The notes beneath the pieces were generated by a model. The model did no database searches and was not told the origin of the DNA. It saw only the letters and a program-made list of their open reading frames with translations. A DNA stretch of 64,000 nucleotides from Termitomyces sp. T153 (lineage: Eukaryota; Basidiomycota; Agaricomycetes; Agaricales; Lyophyllaceae): NCBI GenBank assembly GCA_018296165.2, contig JACKQL020000046.1, positions 248,001 to 312,000 on the forward strand, read 5' to 3'. This document shows positions 12,701 to 23,778 of this stretch, one piece after another. Made by a program: the position numbers and the translations under genes. How positions within the stretch are numbered: the stretch's first letter is position 1; the number at the start of each line of letters is the position of its first letter.

Positions 12701-13036
12701 AGGAGCAAGTGGAGGAGGCACCATTCTAGGAATGGGATTCTGCAAAGGAGCATCCCATCCTTCAGGCAAAACAGTTTCAGGGATCACTATGGAAAATGGA
12801 TCAGCAGCAGCAACTGGCTGCCTAATAGGTCTTCCTGAAGAGCTAGAAGTGGTGGCTATAGCTTGGTGATTAAGCCTCAAACCCTCAGATCCCATACCCC
12901 CAGATCCCATAGATTGATTAATACCCCCAGTTCCCATACCCCCAGGCCCAAATTGAAGTGGTGGAACAACCACAGTATTGATCTGTTCCAAAGATCTATT
13001 GTTTCTATTTGCTCGACAATTGTCAGGATCTGTCAT
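9708..13036 (-). pseudogene. Truncated RepHel (HUH replication initiator part), Helitron A
   Basis: N-terminal and Rep parts of a Rep-helicase. The first ATG is at 13036; the frame is open further upstream. One 50-nt intron at 10269-10318 (GT-AG) is shared with copy B. Order: Gln/Arg-rich low-complexity N-terminus with coiled-coil-like QQRLRQEQ stretches; acidic repeats of 34 aa (two copies); a Helitron N-terminal domain with a CPHC...CC cysteine pair; the HUH motif GLPHMHILIFF; then the tyrosine region KYIHKYIYKGHD. The reading stops being Helitron after ARPNANKT, where the fusion to LTR DNA adds about a dozen foreign codons. An in-frame TAG at 12227-12229 replaces a CAG that copy B still has. 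The protein would have nicked and ligated one strand at the element ends during rolling-circle transposition, but this copy lacks the Pif1 helicase. Confidence 0.85.
10269..10318 (-). other. Intron of RepHel A
   Basis: 50 nt, GTATTGG at the donor and TTGTCAG at the acceptor on the minus strand. Removing it joins LYQ to VVTANMVHGPCG in frame. The same intron is in copy B at 19145-19194. Confidence 0.85.
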
Positions 13037-13619
13037 TTGTAACTGTTCAAGTCTCCTTTGATTCCTAGCTTGTTGCCTTTGGCTTCCAGGAGTAGTAGGT
13101 GGTTGCCTATAACATCCATTGTTAAGCAATTTAACAGTCAAAAACCATTAAAATTGACTTGCATGATGAGATATTTGATGTATCAATAGCTTAATGTGGT
13201 TAAGGAGTTACTAATAAACTTGTTAGTCAACATCAATCAATCAATAGATGTGACGAAACATACTTTGTCGTGTGGCCTCCTTTCCACAACTTCGGAAATG
13301 CCCATTGTTTGGTCATGTTGTGTCAAAAAACGCGCGAGGCGTGAAAAACAGTGTCCACTAAATTGCGTTTGGCCTGTTTCACACGTGCAGGCTATTTGGC
13401 ATGTTTTACACATGGTCAAAAGATAGTGTATATTCAGTAAAGTTGTATACTATAATTTTTTTTGGAAAAAATCTGTTCCAAGTGCGAAAAATAGCCAAGC
13501 TGCCCAAAAAGGAAGGTTCTTGGTCAGCAGCTGACAAATTTTAGTCAGCACAATCCAAAGTCGTCGCATATATTGAGCGCACAGCCACTTTCCCAGGAGT
13601 CGTCCCATATATTATAGAT

Positions 13620-13657
13620 GAGCTACAGTCCATGCCTTTGGCACAGGCCTGTAGCTC
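13620..13657 (-). terminator. 3'-terminal hairpin of the non-autonomous Helitron
   Basis: Inverted repeat GAGCTACAG...CTGTAGCTC with an inner stem CCATGCC/GGCACAGG around a TTT loop. It lies within 1-2 nt of the next element's 5' TC. In Helitrons such a hairpin is the rolling-circle termination signal. Confidence 0.75.
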
Positions 13658-13667
13658 TTGCTTCATT

Positions 13668-13930
13668 CCAGACCCAACCTCACTTTGTTTGGTTAGGTCC
13701 TTGATATTCTACTCAATGCTTCATCCCAGACCCAACCTCACTTTGTTCATTTATGCCCTTGTATTTCTAACTCAATGCTAAATCCCAGACCCAACCTCAC
13801 TTCATTCAGTTAGGTCCTTGTATTTCTAACTCAATGCTAAGTCCCAGACCCAACCTCACTATGTTCAGTTAGGTCTTTGTATTTCATCAACTCAATGCCA
13901 AGATCCAAACTCAACCTCAGTTTGTCTTTC
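13668..13930 (-). repeat. Minisatellite, about 59-bp unit, five copies
   Basis: Units start at about 13668, 13725, 13784, 13843 and 13903. Each contains CCAGACCCAACCTCACTT followed by a TTAGGTC block and CTCAATGCT. It sits just inside the 3' hairpin of the non-autonomous Helitron. The same unit is found in copy B and at 53.8 kb, so it belongs to the Helitron family and is not telomeric. Confidence 0.85.
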
Positions 13931-14398
13931 ATGTTATTGATAAGTGTTCCTCAATAAAGTAATTAAGATTGTCATATTAATGGGCTTTCCCACTCATCTC
14001 TTTCACTATGCTGACTTTGGTCTTTCTTTTTTTAATCAATGTGTTGATAGTTCTGTCATTGTCAATGTCAGTAAACATAAGTCTTTACTATGATTTCAAT
14101 TATATTTCACTCAGTCAAATGAACTATCCTTTATAAGTATTTCATTATTTTTAACATAATGCTGAAATCCAGACCAAACCTCACTTTGCTTGGTTAGATT
14201 TTCAATATTTCAACTCTTGCAAGTGATTATCATCAATAGATCATCTATAATATACTTGAACATTTAGAATTATTGATCAATTAAAGTCTCCTTCACCTTC
14301 TATCCCCTTATTACTCATGCACTTTGAAGAGCATGTTGGACAATTTTTGGACACCAAAATATACTAAAGAGAAACAAATTAGGGAAAGCAGTCTGAGT

Positions 14399-14560
14399 AA
14401 TGAGATATCTACAATCTCATTTATGGTATCACTAAGTGGTACTAATACTTAGCAATCAGACCTTTGACATCACTCATCTGTTGTCTTCAACTCAATATAC
14501 TAATACTTAGCAATCAGACCTTTGACATCACTCATCTGTTGTCTTCAATTTGATATATCT
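14399..14560. repeat. 58-bp duplication and small palindrome inside the non-autonomous Helitron
   Basis: ACTAATACTTAGCAATCAGA and the 40 bp after it occur at 14441 and again at 14499. The segment also holds the imperfect palindrome CTAAGTGGTACTAATACTTAG. The related element at 53.2 kb has this block in the opposite relative orientation. Confidence 0.7.
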
Positions 14561-15639
14561 GACTATACATCATCTAATCACAAACCATACACCTTCAAAT
14601 CAAAAACTCTGTGGATCCTCAGAAACAGGAAGTAGCCTACAGCTAGTAGCAATCCAGTCTATTCAAACATAGATATATGTCATAGTACTGAGCAAAAAAC
14701 CTCCTATTCCAGTCCCTTAACAGAAGACTATCAACTTTACACATTCTATATTAATACTGCCTTCTGAAGCTTTTTCCATCTCAAACCAATCTTCAATGCT
14801 CTCTTCCCCAATAGTAGCATAATAAATCAAACCCACCATTCTTTTCTCAGAGGCTGTCATAATGTAGTCAAATATTTATTGAGAGCAGGAAAAGTTAGAG
14901 ATGATCAGGAGTAAGTTGACTCCAAGGTATAGGAACTGATTAGTGTAAAACTATAAGAATTCATACTTTCAAGTCTGGACCATACACCTTGATATCAGAA
15001 AGCCAACATACAGCTAGCAGCACTCCAGTCCAAGTATAGCCTCACTTTATTTGATTTTACAATTCAATGTTGGTACCACCTAACATCACAGAATACACTA
15101 CCAAGTCAGATTTATAGTCAAAACATAGTGTATGTCATAAACTTCTCAAAGTCCTTCAGGAACCATAGGTTGCCTAGGGATATATACAGGGCAATCATTC
15201 TCCTTTCTAAAAAAATAAGTAGAAGCTTTTAACAGTCAAAGAAACATCTTATGCCACTTCTTTGGCCATTTTTGATCATAAATTCATTGTTCTGAACTTT
15301 TTTTTGATAAGAAATACATGCATGGAACATGTTCCTGGTGGAGGTGCATTAAAAGACAGTACATTTCACATAAGTAAGGCTGAAAATAGTTAAATATTGC
15401 CTGAGATATCAAGTCTGGCACCTTTCACACATAGTGGAAGGATGGTCAAAGTTGTCTACTGTATTTTTTTTTGGAAAAAATGCATCTCAAGAGTGGCAAA
15501 ACAGCCAAGTCTGATTGTATTACCATAAAAGGGTTGAAATTTGTCAGCATTTGTCAGTGCTGACAAATTTTAGTCAGCAGAAAAGTTGTCGCATAGGTGC
15601 AGCCACATTTCCATGTCTGTCGTCACATATTATATAAAC

Positions 15640-15677
15640 GAGCTACGCCCCGTGCCTTCGGCACGGGCCTGTAGCTC
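15640..15677 (-). terminator. 3'-terminal hairpin of Helitron B
   Basis: Outer stem GAGCTAC/GTAGCTC, inner stem CCCGTGCC/GGCACGGG around TTC. It is the strongest of the three such hairpins in the window and is immediately followed, in the element's direction, by the 5' end of the next Helitron. Confidence 0.85.
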
Positions 15678-15686
15678 TTGCTTCAT

Positions 15687-16145
15687 CCCAGACCCAACCT
15701 CACTTCGTTCGGTTAGGTCCTCGATATTCTATTCAATGCTTCATCCCAGACCCAACCTCACTTCGTTCGGTTAGGTCCTTGTATTTCAAACTTAATGCTA
15801 AGTCCCAGACCCAACCTCACTTCATTCGGTTAGGTCCTTGTATTTCAAACTTAATGCTAAGTCCCAGACCCAACCTCACTTCGTTCGGTTAGGTCCTTGT
15901 ATTTCAAACTTAATGCTAAGTCCCAGACCCAACCTCACTTTGTTCGGTTAGGTCCTTGTATTTCAAACTCAATGCTAATTCCCAGACCCAACCTCACTTC
16001 GTTCGGTTAGGTCTTTGTATTTCAAACTCAATGCTAATTCCCAGACCCAACCTCACTTCGTTCGGTTAGGTCTTTGTATTTCAAACTCAGTGCTTCATCC
16101 CAGACCCAACCTCACTTTGTTCAGTTAGGTCTTTGTATTTTGTTG
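15687..16145 (-). repeat. Minisatellite, 58-59-bp unit, eight copies (Helitron B)
   Basis: Units start at 15687, 15745, 15804, 15863, 15922, 15981, 16040 and about 16098. The core is CCCAGACCCAACCTCACTTC, then GTTCGGTTAGGTC and TTGTATTTCAAACT. Units are highly uniform in B and more divergent in the non-autonomous copy. Confidence 0.9.
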
Positions 16146-19144
16146 ACCAAGTATTGCTTTTCTCTTACCATTCAATACACTGAGATTTCATCTATAAACC
16201 AATCATGTATCTATATTACATTATTAACAAAATACTACAATGTCCACTGGTATATATTAGAGATGCTGAAAATTAAATTATAAAAGTTAGTACTAACCAA
16301 CCAATTATTTAAACTGTCACACTTACATTTGTAAACCATTAAGAATATCTATACTACATGGTCCAGCTATAGAAATTAGGTGCTGAAGTTCATAGAAGTT
16401 AGCAATTTCTTGCTTGAGTCCAACAAAACTCACACTTACATTTGTAAACCATTCAGGATTTCCTGATAGACAATATTTGCAGTCTTTCTTGATGTGTTTT
16501 CTGGGTCCAAGATGACTTTGATACGATCTCCTGATGTGCACCGAGAGAGTGCAACATAAAGTTGGCCATGTGAAAAAACTCCTGATCGAAGGTCCAATCC
16601 AACATGCTTGACTGATTGACCCTGAGACTTGTTGATAGTCATGGCAAAGGCCAATCGAACTGGGAATTGTCTCCTGCGCAATGGAATTGGCAAATCTTCT
16701 TCAGACACATCCATGTTGATTCTTGGAATCAAAACAATTGATCCTGCAAACTTGGCATCTCCACTGATGATCCTACATCTGAGAACTCTAGTGCTGATGT
16801 GAGTGACAATCATTCTTGTCCCATTGCAAAGTCCTTTGGTTGTATCCAGATTCCTGAGCAGCATGACAGGAACACCAATCTTCAGAGCCAATTTAGCCAA
16901 GGGCAAACTGCTGGCTCTGAGAGAGTTGAGGTATTCCATTGGATACAATGCAAGACCATTAGGATTTCCATCATCAGATATGACAGAGTCTGCACTCTGC
17001 AAGATTTTCTCTTCTCCTGGACATTTCTGCAGAACTTCAGAGTTGATATCCTCTACATCAGAGTTCTTGCCAGAAAGGATGGTACGGTCCAGATAATACT
17101 GATCATCTTGATGGTGATCAATATGAGGATAAGTGGAAGAGATCAATCCAGTGACAGAATTGTCATCACAGATCATGGTTTCTGGAAGTTGTACTGTTTC
17201 TCCAGGCCCAAGGTTTTTTCCAGCACCAACATCCAATAACCAAGCTGCATGAGCAATGTTATCAGGAGTCTGATCCAATCTCATGTTTTGAACCAAGTAG
17301 TGGACTTGAATTTGATCCCAAAGTCTTCCCCTTTTGAGTGAAGCAGCAATCATCTGCTGTCTGAGTCCTCGTTGGATAACTGGGAGAGTTTGCCTAAAAT
17401 CTCCTCCAAACACCACAGTCACTCCACCAAAAGGAACATCCTTCTCCAGGATGTCTCTGAACCCTCGATCCACAGAGTCAATGGCATTTTTGTGTTGCAT
17501 TGGGACTTCATCCCAGATGACAACTTTGGTCTGGAGTAAGAGTTGAGACAACTGAGTTCCTCTTTTGATATTGGCAATGGATGTATCCAAAGCAGGAATG
17601 GGGATTTTGAACCTTGAATGTGCAGTTCTACCACCCTCCAGCAATAAGGCAGCAATCCCAGATGATGCTACACATAATGCCACATCTCCATTGGACCGAA
17701 CAGCAGAAGCCAAAGTGTTGCACACAAATGTTTTGCCACATCCACCTGCACTGTGAATGAATATCATCTTGCCCAAGTTGTTGTCCACAGAGTCCATAAC
17801 TTCATTGAAGGCTCCCAGTTGTTCACCATTAAACCTGGCCTTGTTTTCATCCACCCTTCTCTTCAACTCCTCAACATCATAATCTGTTTCTTCTTGCAAA
17901 AGCCTATTTCCTGAAATTGTTTGATCAGTATCAATGTCAACTCTTTATACAATGTCCAACTTGCCTGGAATCACATTCCAAACTTGTTGGGGTTCTGGCA
18001 TATTGGGAAAGTCTTGAAGAGTCTTGCCAAAATTCTTCAGATTGTCATTGATCAGATAAAGGCCATAGTCATAGACATCTTCATCAGTAAAGACTCTGTC
18101 CCTGTACTGCCTGATATTCTCCAATCTGTGTTGAAGATCATCACAAATGGAGTGCTTGAATTCATCCCATAGAGCCTCTGGAGTGGTAGGAGCACAGTGA
18201 AATAGGATAGTGCAAAAGAGCTGTCTGAGAGCTGATCCTGATTGGATTGGAGCAGCTTCAGCAAGACACTGCCTCCATTCTGCATCATCTTCTAGAAGAC
18301 CAAGGGCCTTGCATGCCTCCTTGTAAGTAGAATAGGTGTGGCCATTGACTGTCCTGAGATCAGCCCATGATGTTGCATTGGTCACAACTGTCAGGAGCAT
18401 CCTGAGGTAGAACCTTTCTCCCTGTTTTGGTGAAGCAAAGTACATCCTCCCAATAGCTGTTCCTCTCTGCCTCTTCTTCCAGGTCCTTTTGGAAGCTTCA
18501 TAGACAAACTTGGTTGGAAAGTTCTGATAAGTGGTGTTGTTATCAGGGAATTTGGCATTGGCTTCAAACCAAGCAGTGAGTGCAGTCTTGTTTGCATTAG
18601 GCCTGGCAGCTACCATCTCCAAAGGCTCATTATCTTGAAAGTAGACTTCATGTTGGCCCTCCAAATGCACAGGTAATCGATATACAGGGGGATGTTCTCC
18701 ATGCATGTTGAATTCAAAGATGTGCCAGCAAGCCTCAGGTGCAGAGATGTATCTGGCATCCAAGTGTTCCTTGATTTCATCCCTCTGGTCCATCTGCTCT
18801 CCAGCAATCTCCAAAGTTGTCCTATCATGGCCTTTGTAGATGTACTTGTGAATGTACTTGATGGCTTCTACTGAAGCACAGACCTCCACATTGATGTGAC
18901 ATTTGTACTTGGCTGAGAGATAAGGATTATATGGAACAACATCTCGATTGTCATAACGATGACCATTCTTTTCAAAGAAGCGGCCATTGTCAGGTCTGGC
19001 ATATTGAGGATAGCCATTGTCTCCATACTGAGTAGCCTCTTGGAATTCCTTTGGGTATTTCTTGGAACATTTGCCATCTACCATGCACTTAGCATTGGGT
19101 TTGGCAGCTCCACATGGACCATGGACCATGTTGGCAGTAACAAC

Positions 19145-19194
19145 CTGACAACAAAGATAAGTTACTGAATCCAGAATTTAAACAAAGCCAATAC
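19145..19194 (-). other. Intron of RepHel B
   Basis: 50 nt GT-AG intron at the same place as in copy A. Splicing joins QPQLYQ to VVTANMVHG in phase 0. Confidence 0.85.
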
Positions 19195-20842
19195 CTGATA
19201 CAATTGAGGCTGAGTGACTGGATCTGGAATTTGGGCAGAGACAATGGAATCCACATCAGGTGCATCCTTGATCCTGTGATGGTGATGGAAAAAGATCAAG
19301 ATGTGCATATGTGGAAGTCCTCTCTTTTGGAATTCAATGGTATGAACATAAGCCACACAGCTGCCAAAGAGACCTTCCTTGATCTCCTTCACTACAGCAT
19401 TCTTTTTGAGTTCAAATACTCTGGCAACAATATCAGGTCGATCAGCAGCTGTTTGCTTCTTCCCATTGACTGCAGGTTCCTTCAAGAGAGCTTCTTCAAT
19501 TTCCGACCACTTTGGATTGGCAGTCATAGTCAAGAAGAGATCAGGTTTTCCAAAATGCCTGCAAATAGCCATAGAGTCCTGGAATAATTGCTGCATTTGT
19601 CGTTCACTTCCAGTATGAGAGGAAGGAAGAATGACACGACGGCTCTGTGGGGTGACCTCTTCATCTCCAGCAGCAGCATCCACCACTCCCTGATAGACTT
19701 CAGCTCTGATCTTCTTCTGATTGTGCCGAACCCAATTCAACTTTGTTTGCTCAGTTGAAGCCCATGCATCAACAACATATTGCTGAAACAGCCTCCCACT
19801 CCAGAGTAAAGCAGCATTAAATTCCAGAGTTCTTTGTTGAAGCCTATATGCATAATATGAGGTTTCAGAGACCTTATTTGTCCTTTGTTGCCCTTGTGGT
19901 CCATGTCTGGCAAGAATGTTGATGTGGTATCCAGGCTCTCCAGTGGGAAAGATGATTGTGTAGTGCAATGGAGTGTAATATGGATGTAGATGGCTGATCT
20001 GCTTCAATTCCCCTCCATGCAAGTGCAAGACTATATCACGATGATTTGATCGCTCCTCTGAGCCATCTCCAGGAATTACAGCTGCAACCCCCTCCTGTTC
20101 ATTGGGGTCATTGTAGCGTCGAGGATCTCCAAAATCAGCTGTAAGCTTGACAGAAAGCCTTTGTGGTTGGCCTTCTGGAACTTCTCCCATGATCTGCCTG
20201 GCTTGCTTGTATAGGTCAATGAAGGGATTGACTCTAGCAAGCATATCCTGCAAAGAGGCCATTATCTGAGGGTCCAGCCTGGAATTGTTCTGTTGACGAA
20301 AAGCCAATTGCTGATTATGGTCATAAAAGTAAAGCTGTGCATATACAGGCAGATTGCCTTCTATAGGAAGCAAGGCACCTGTCAAATGATGTAGTTCTCC
20401 ATTGATCCTAAAGCTGTATGGTCCAGGAGCATTGGTAATGGCATGATCAATTTTGACTCCCAGAGATGTGAATGCAAAGGCTGCATTGTATTGACGGATA
20501 GATGTTTTAAAAGTGTCAGAGAGAGGATGATGCCCATGGAGCAGGTTCAATAAATCTGCTGGAGCATCTCGAAGCCTGGGCAAATTCACTTGGCCTTGTA
20601 AGCAGCACATGCCAAACTTTGGATTATAAATAGTAGACTTGGTGAGCTTTTCAGCATCAAAATGTAGAGCTTGGCAGTGTGGACATATAACAGTCATAGG
20701 ACCAAGATAGTGTGGAGGGTATTCAATCAAGTAAGGTTGCCTTCCTCTTGGAATAGGCTGAATAGGGTCAAGCTGTGGTGGCATAGGAAGCTCAAGGGGA
20801 GGCTGTTCAGCAGGATTTTGTAGTCCTGCTGGATGGTTGGGT

Positions 20843-21130
20843 GGAGCAGGGTCCAAGTCTTCTGCAGGTCTCTGTTGAACAGGATCAACATAATCCAAGT
20901 CATCATCAGAAGGGATGTCATCCTGAGGACCTAATGGCACATCAAGGGGAGGATCCAATTGCTCTGCAGGTCTCTGTTGAACAGGATCAACATATTCCAA
21001 GTCATCATCAGAAGATATGTCATCCTGAGGACCCAATGGCACATCAAGGGGAGGATCCAATTGTTCTGCAGGTCTCTGTTGAACAGGATCAACATATTCC
21101 AAGTCATCCTCAGAAGGTATATCATTCTGA
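20843..21130 (-). repeat. 102-bp intragenic repeat in RepHel B (three units)
   Basis: The anchors CATCATCAGA at 20901 and 21003, and CATCCTCAGA at 21105, mark a 102-bp period. It encodes 34-residue acidic units of the type DDLEYVDPVQQRPAEQLDPP. Copy A has two such units, so the copy number differs between two otherwise very similar elements. Confidence 0.85.
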
Positions 21131-22539
21131 GGACCTAAATCATTGAAATCCTCTTCCAGATCAGCTTCATGTTGCTGTTCCCAGCCTTGAAAAATCCTTT
21201 GAGCCATAACTGCATTCAAAGGCCTATGTTCAGGATTCAGATCAATATGCTGTTAGACTTTGTTAGTCCCAGTAACATATTCAAGTTGTCCTTGACTGAC
21301 CTCTTCTTCTTCCTCCCTCAACCTTTCCTGGCTCAGAATAGCCAATGCCTGTTGCCTCTCCTGATCTTGTCTCAGCCTTTGTTGCTCTTGCAACACTGCT
21401 AGTACCTCTTGTTGTTGCCTCTCCTGCTCTGTAGCCATAGCAATATGCCTTAGCCTTTGTTGCTCTTGCAAGATTGCCAGTGCCTGCTCTTGTTGCCTCT
21501 GTCTCAGCCTTTGTTGCTCTTCCAACAGTGCTTGGGGAGCAAGTGGAGCTGGTACCATTATAAGCTCTGGTAAGAGAGGATTTCTGACCCTTCTATGTAC
21601 AGGAGCAGGCAACAGTGGCACCATTCTAGATAAGGGATTCTGCAAAGGAGCATCCCAACCTTCTGGCAAAACTGTTTCTGGAATGACCATAGCAGCTTGA
21701 GCAACAGCAGACTGATTGAGTCTATTGCCTCCTCTCTGTACAGGAGGAGGTAGAGGTGGCACCACTCTAGGTATGGGATTCTGCAAAGGAGCATCCCACC
21801 CTTCAGGCAAAACAGTTTCTGGAATGGCCATAAAAAATGGATCAGCAGCAGCAGCTGCCTGCCTAATAGGTCTTCCCAAAGAGCCAGAAGCAGTGGCTAT
21901 AGGTCTCAAACCCCCAGTTCCCATAGATTGATTGATACCCCCAGGCCCCAATTGAAGTGGTGGGACAACCACAGTATTGATCTGTTCCAAAGATCTATTG
22001 TTTCTATTTGCTCGACGATTGTCAGGATCTGTCATTTGTAACTGTTCAAGTCTCCTTTGATTCCTAGCTTGTTGCCTTTGGCTTTCAGGAGTAGTAGGTG
22101 GTTGCCTATAACATCCATTGTTAAGCAATTTAACAGTCAAAAACCATTAAAATTGACTTGCATGATGAGATATTTAATATATCAATAGCTCAATGTGGTT
22201 AAGGAGTTACTAATAAGCTTGTTAGTCAACATCAATCAATCAATAGATGTGACGAAACATACTTTGTCGTGTGGCCTCCTTTCCACAACCTCGGAAATGC
22301 CCATTGTTTGGTCATATTGTGTCAAAAAACGCGCGAGGCGTGAAAAACAGTGTCCACTAAATCGCGTTTGGCCTTTTTCATCCCTGCAGACTAATTGGCA
22401 CCTTTTACACATAGTCAAAAGATAGTATATATGTATTAAAGCTGTCTACTGCATTTGTTTTGGTAAAAAACTTATCCGAAGAGCGTAAAAACAGCCAAAT
22501 CTGATTGTATTACCATAAAAGGGTTGAAATTTGTCAGCA

Positions 22540-22557
22540 TTTGTCAGCGCTGACAAA
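22540..22557. repeat. Perfect 18-bp subterminal palindrome, Helitron B 5' end
   Basis: TTTGTCAGCGCTGACAAA is its own reverse complement. The non-autonomous relative has the same site with one mismatch at 15550-15567. A third TTTAGTCAGCA-like copy follows. Its place near the 5' end makes it a candidate Rep recognition site. Confidence 0.8.
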
Positions 22558-22628
22558 TTTTAGTCAGCAGAAAAGTCGTCGCATAGGCGCAGCCACATTC
22601 CCACGTCCGTCGTCGCATAATATATAGA

Positions 22629-22735
22629 TATTTACTATAATTATGATAATTATTTAAGGCAGCACCTTAGAATCATGACTGGTTTTGACTTAGGTGTGAA
22701 TTATAAGCTGCATGAACTGGAACAGAAATGTAGCA
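22629..22735 (+). repeat. 5' LTR, right fragment (split LTR)
   Basis: Matches the last 115 bp or so of the 3' LTR (TACTATAATTATG, AATCATGACTGGTTTT, AACAGAAATGT). It starts directly at the 5' end of Helitron B and ends with CA at 22735. Confidence 0.75.
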
Positions 22736-23778
22736 CTGAACTTCTGAAAAGGTGACAATCAGAATGTTAATGTTCACCTTCCTCAATGGGCACCATTATG
22801 ACTATTGAAGATCAGCTGTTTGGGCCTAATGCTGAACCTGAGTTCAATGGAGCAGCACTCCATAGTGCTCCACATGAAACATTGGATCTTGCCACATCAT
22901 CTCAGGGGGTGGGGGGAGAGAGTGTGGAGTCATGCCAAGAGGGCTGGTCTTTGGATATGCTTTAGATCAGGCATTAGCCCCAACTATGCTACATACTCAA
23001 ACAGCCTACATGCAGCTGTTTGCTATGGTAGTAGCCCAGCCCTGTCTTTATAGAGATGCTGTTGATGACTTGAACACCTTACTGGCTGCAGTGGAGGAAC
23101 CTTTTACAGGCTCACTACACATGGCTGCAGCTCCTACTGAGGCTGGCCCATCATTGTTGTCAGCAGCAATTTCCCTCAGTCCATCTGCACTCAGTCACAC
23201 CCTCACAGGTCATGACTATGTCAGAGTCCATGGAACTGGATTCTCATGAAGGTACTTCTGCCCCCACTACTGCCAGCTCAGAGATGACTGACCCAGTTGC
23301 CCCTGGCCCTTTGGGCAAAACTATAGCAACTAACATTGCTACTCCTGCTGCCACTGAACTAATCTCATTTCCAAGTGCTGGGCTAATATAGTGAGCAGCA
23401 AACAAGCCTTGTCATTGCCAATGGGCAGGATGAATGAGCTAATATAGTGAGCAACAAACAAGCCTTGTCATTGTCAATGGACAACTGGGCAGGATGAACT
23501 ACTACAAATAGTTCATTTATAGAACTACCTACATGGGCAAGCTGAGTGTCTGCTCATTGCCTCTGGCATGCACAATTGGGCACACATGCCAGTATAAGCT
23601 CTGCCCAATTAAATCTGTAGGACCTAGTGTACCTCTCATACATAACATAGACACCTACTAGTGGCCCCACTGCCATTTTGTGGGTGGGATGCCATATCCC
23701 ACCACCTTTCTTATTATTCCTTGTTCATTGCTGGCAGTTGCTGTCATGTGAGACTATCAACAGTCTCAAAGGGGGGTA
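22736..23778 (+). other. Internal region of the small LTR element
   Basis: About 1.04 kb. A frame starting at 22797 (about 55 codons) and another at 22932-23249 read as Ala/Ser/Pro-rich gag-like sequence broken by stops. No protease, RT or integrase is present. AGCTAATATAGTGAGCA is duplicated near 23380 and 23436. It ends in the purine tract before the 3' LTR. Confidence 0.55.

Larger units (their letters stand above)
9705..13618 (-). mobile_element. Helitron copy A, 3'-truncated
   Basis: Minus-strand autonomous Helitron closely related to copy B. Its 5' end reads TCTATAATATATGGGACGAC from 13618 downward, preceded by A, as expected for the A|TC insertion junction. The 3' side is lost at 9705-9708: identity with copy B stops inside the Rep region and LTR sequence begins. 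The whole helicase domain, the 3' minisatellite and the terminal hairpin are absent, so the copy cannot be autonomous. Confidence 0.85.
13619..15638 (-). mobile_element. Non-autonomous Helitron between copies A and B
   Basis: About 2.0 kb, no coding capacity. Its 5' end (15638 downward, TTTATATAATATGTGACGAC) and the first 230 bp or so match the 5' end of copy B (22628 downward). Its 3' end carries the same kind of minisatellite and terminal hairpin as B. It starts directly where B ends and ends directly where A starts. A second copy of the family, in the opposite orientation, is at 53203-54922. It presumably depends on RepHel supplied by autonomous relatives. Confidence 0.8.
16436..22035 (-). 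pseudogene. RepHel (HUH Rep + Pif1-type helicase), Helitron B, two stops
   Basis: One frame from ATG 22035 (open further upstream) to 16436, interrupted by one 50-nt intron (19145-19194) and two in-frame TAA codons (21253-21255, 17945-17947). Domains in order: Gln/Arg-rich N-terminus; three acidic 34-aa repeats; cysteine-containing Helitron N-domain (CPHCQALHF, FGMCCLQG); HUH motif GLPHMHILIFF; tyrosine region KYIHKYIYKGHD; Pif1 helicase with Walker A HSAGGCGKTFV, Walker B VIWDEVPM, GGDFRQTLPV and the C-terminal motif INKSQGQSVKHVGLDL then YVALSRC. It would nick, unwind and ligate during rolling-circle transposition. Copy A keeps a glutamine codon where B has the first TAA, and each stop is one C-to-T step from Gln. 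The gene is therefore recently broken or close to functional. Confidence 0.9.
15639..22628 (-). mobile_element. Helitron copy B, nearly complete autonomous element
   Basis: About 7.0 kb on the minus strand. The 5' end at 22628 reads TCTATATATTATGCGACGAC and is preceded by A. A perfect palindrome lies about 70-90 bp inside it. The RepHel gene runs from 22035 to 16436. Then come an 8-copy minisatellite (15687-16145) and a terminal hairpin (15640-15677) ending ...GTAGCTCG. The end CTCG differs from the classical CTRR, and the hairpin is almost at the terminus, features closer to Helentron-like or variant fungal Helitrons. It is inserted in the 5' LTR of the small LTR element, as part of the array. 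Confidence 0.85.

Noticed and set aside
15687..16145. Telomere-like TTAGG words in the tandem repeat
   Set aside because: The repeat unit is 58-59 bp with a single TTAGG each, and is always tied to the Helitron 3' end. It is not a telomeric array.
15687..16145. CRISPR-like array
   Set aside because: Units are contiguous without unique spacers, and the genome is fungal.
16323..16541. Extra 72-codon minus frame with a repeated LNGLQM ending
   Set aside because: It results from a small duplication of the helicase 3' end (CTTACATTTGTAAACCATT at about 16323 and 16435); no support for a separate gene.
16799..17239. 146-codon plus-strand frame
   Set aside because: Antisense shadow of the Pif1 helicase region of RepHel.
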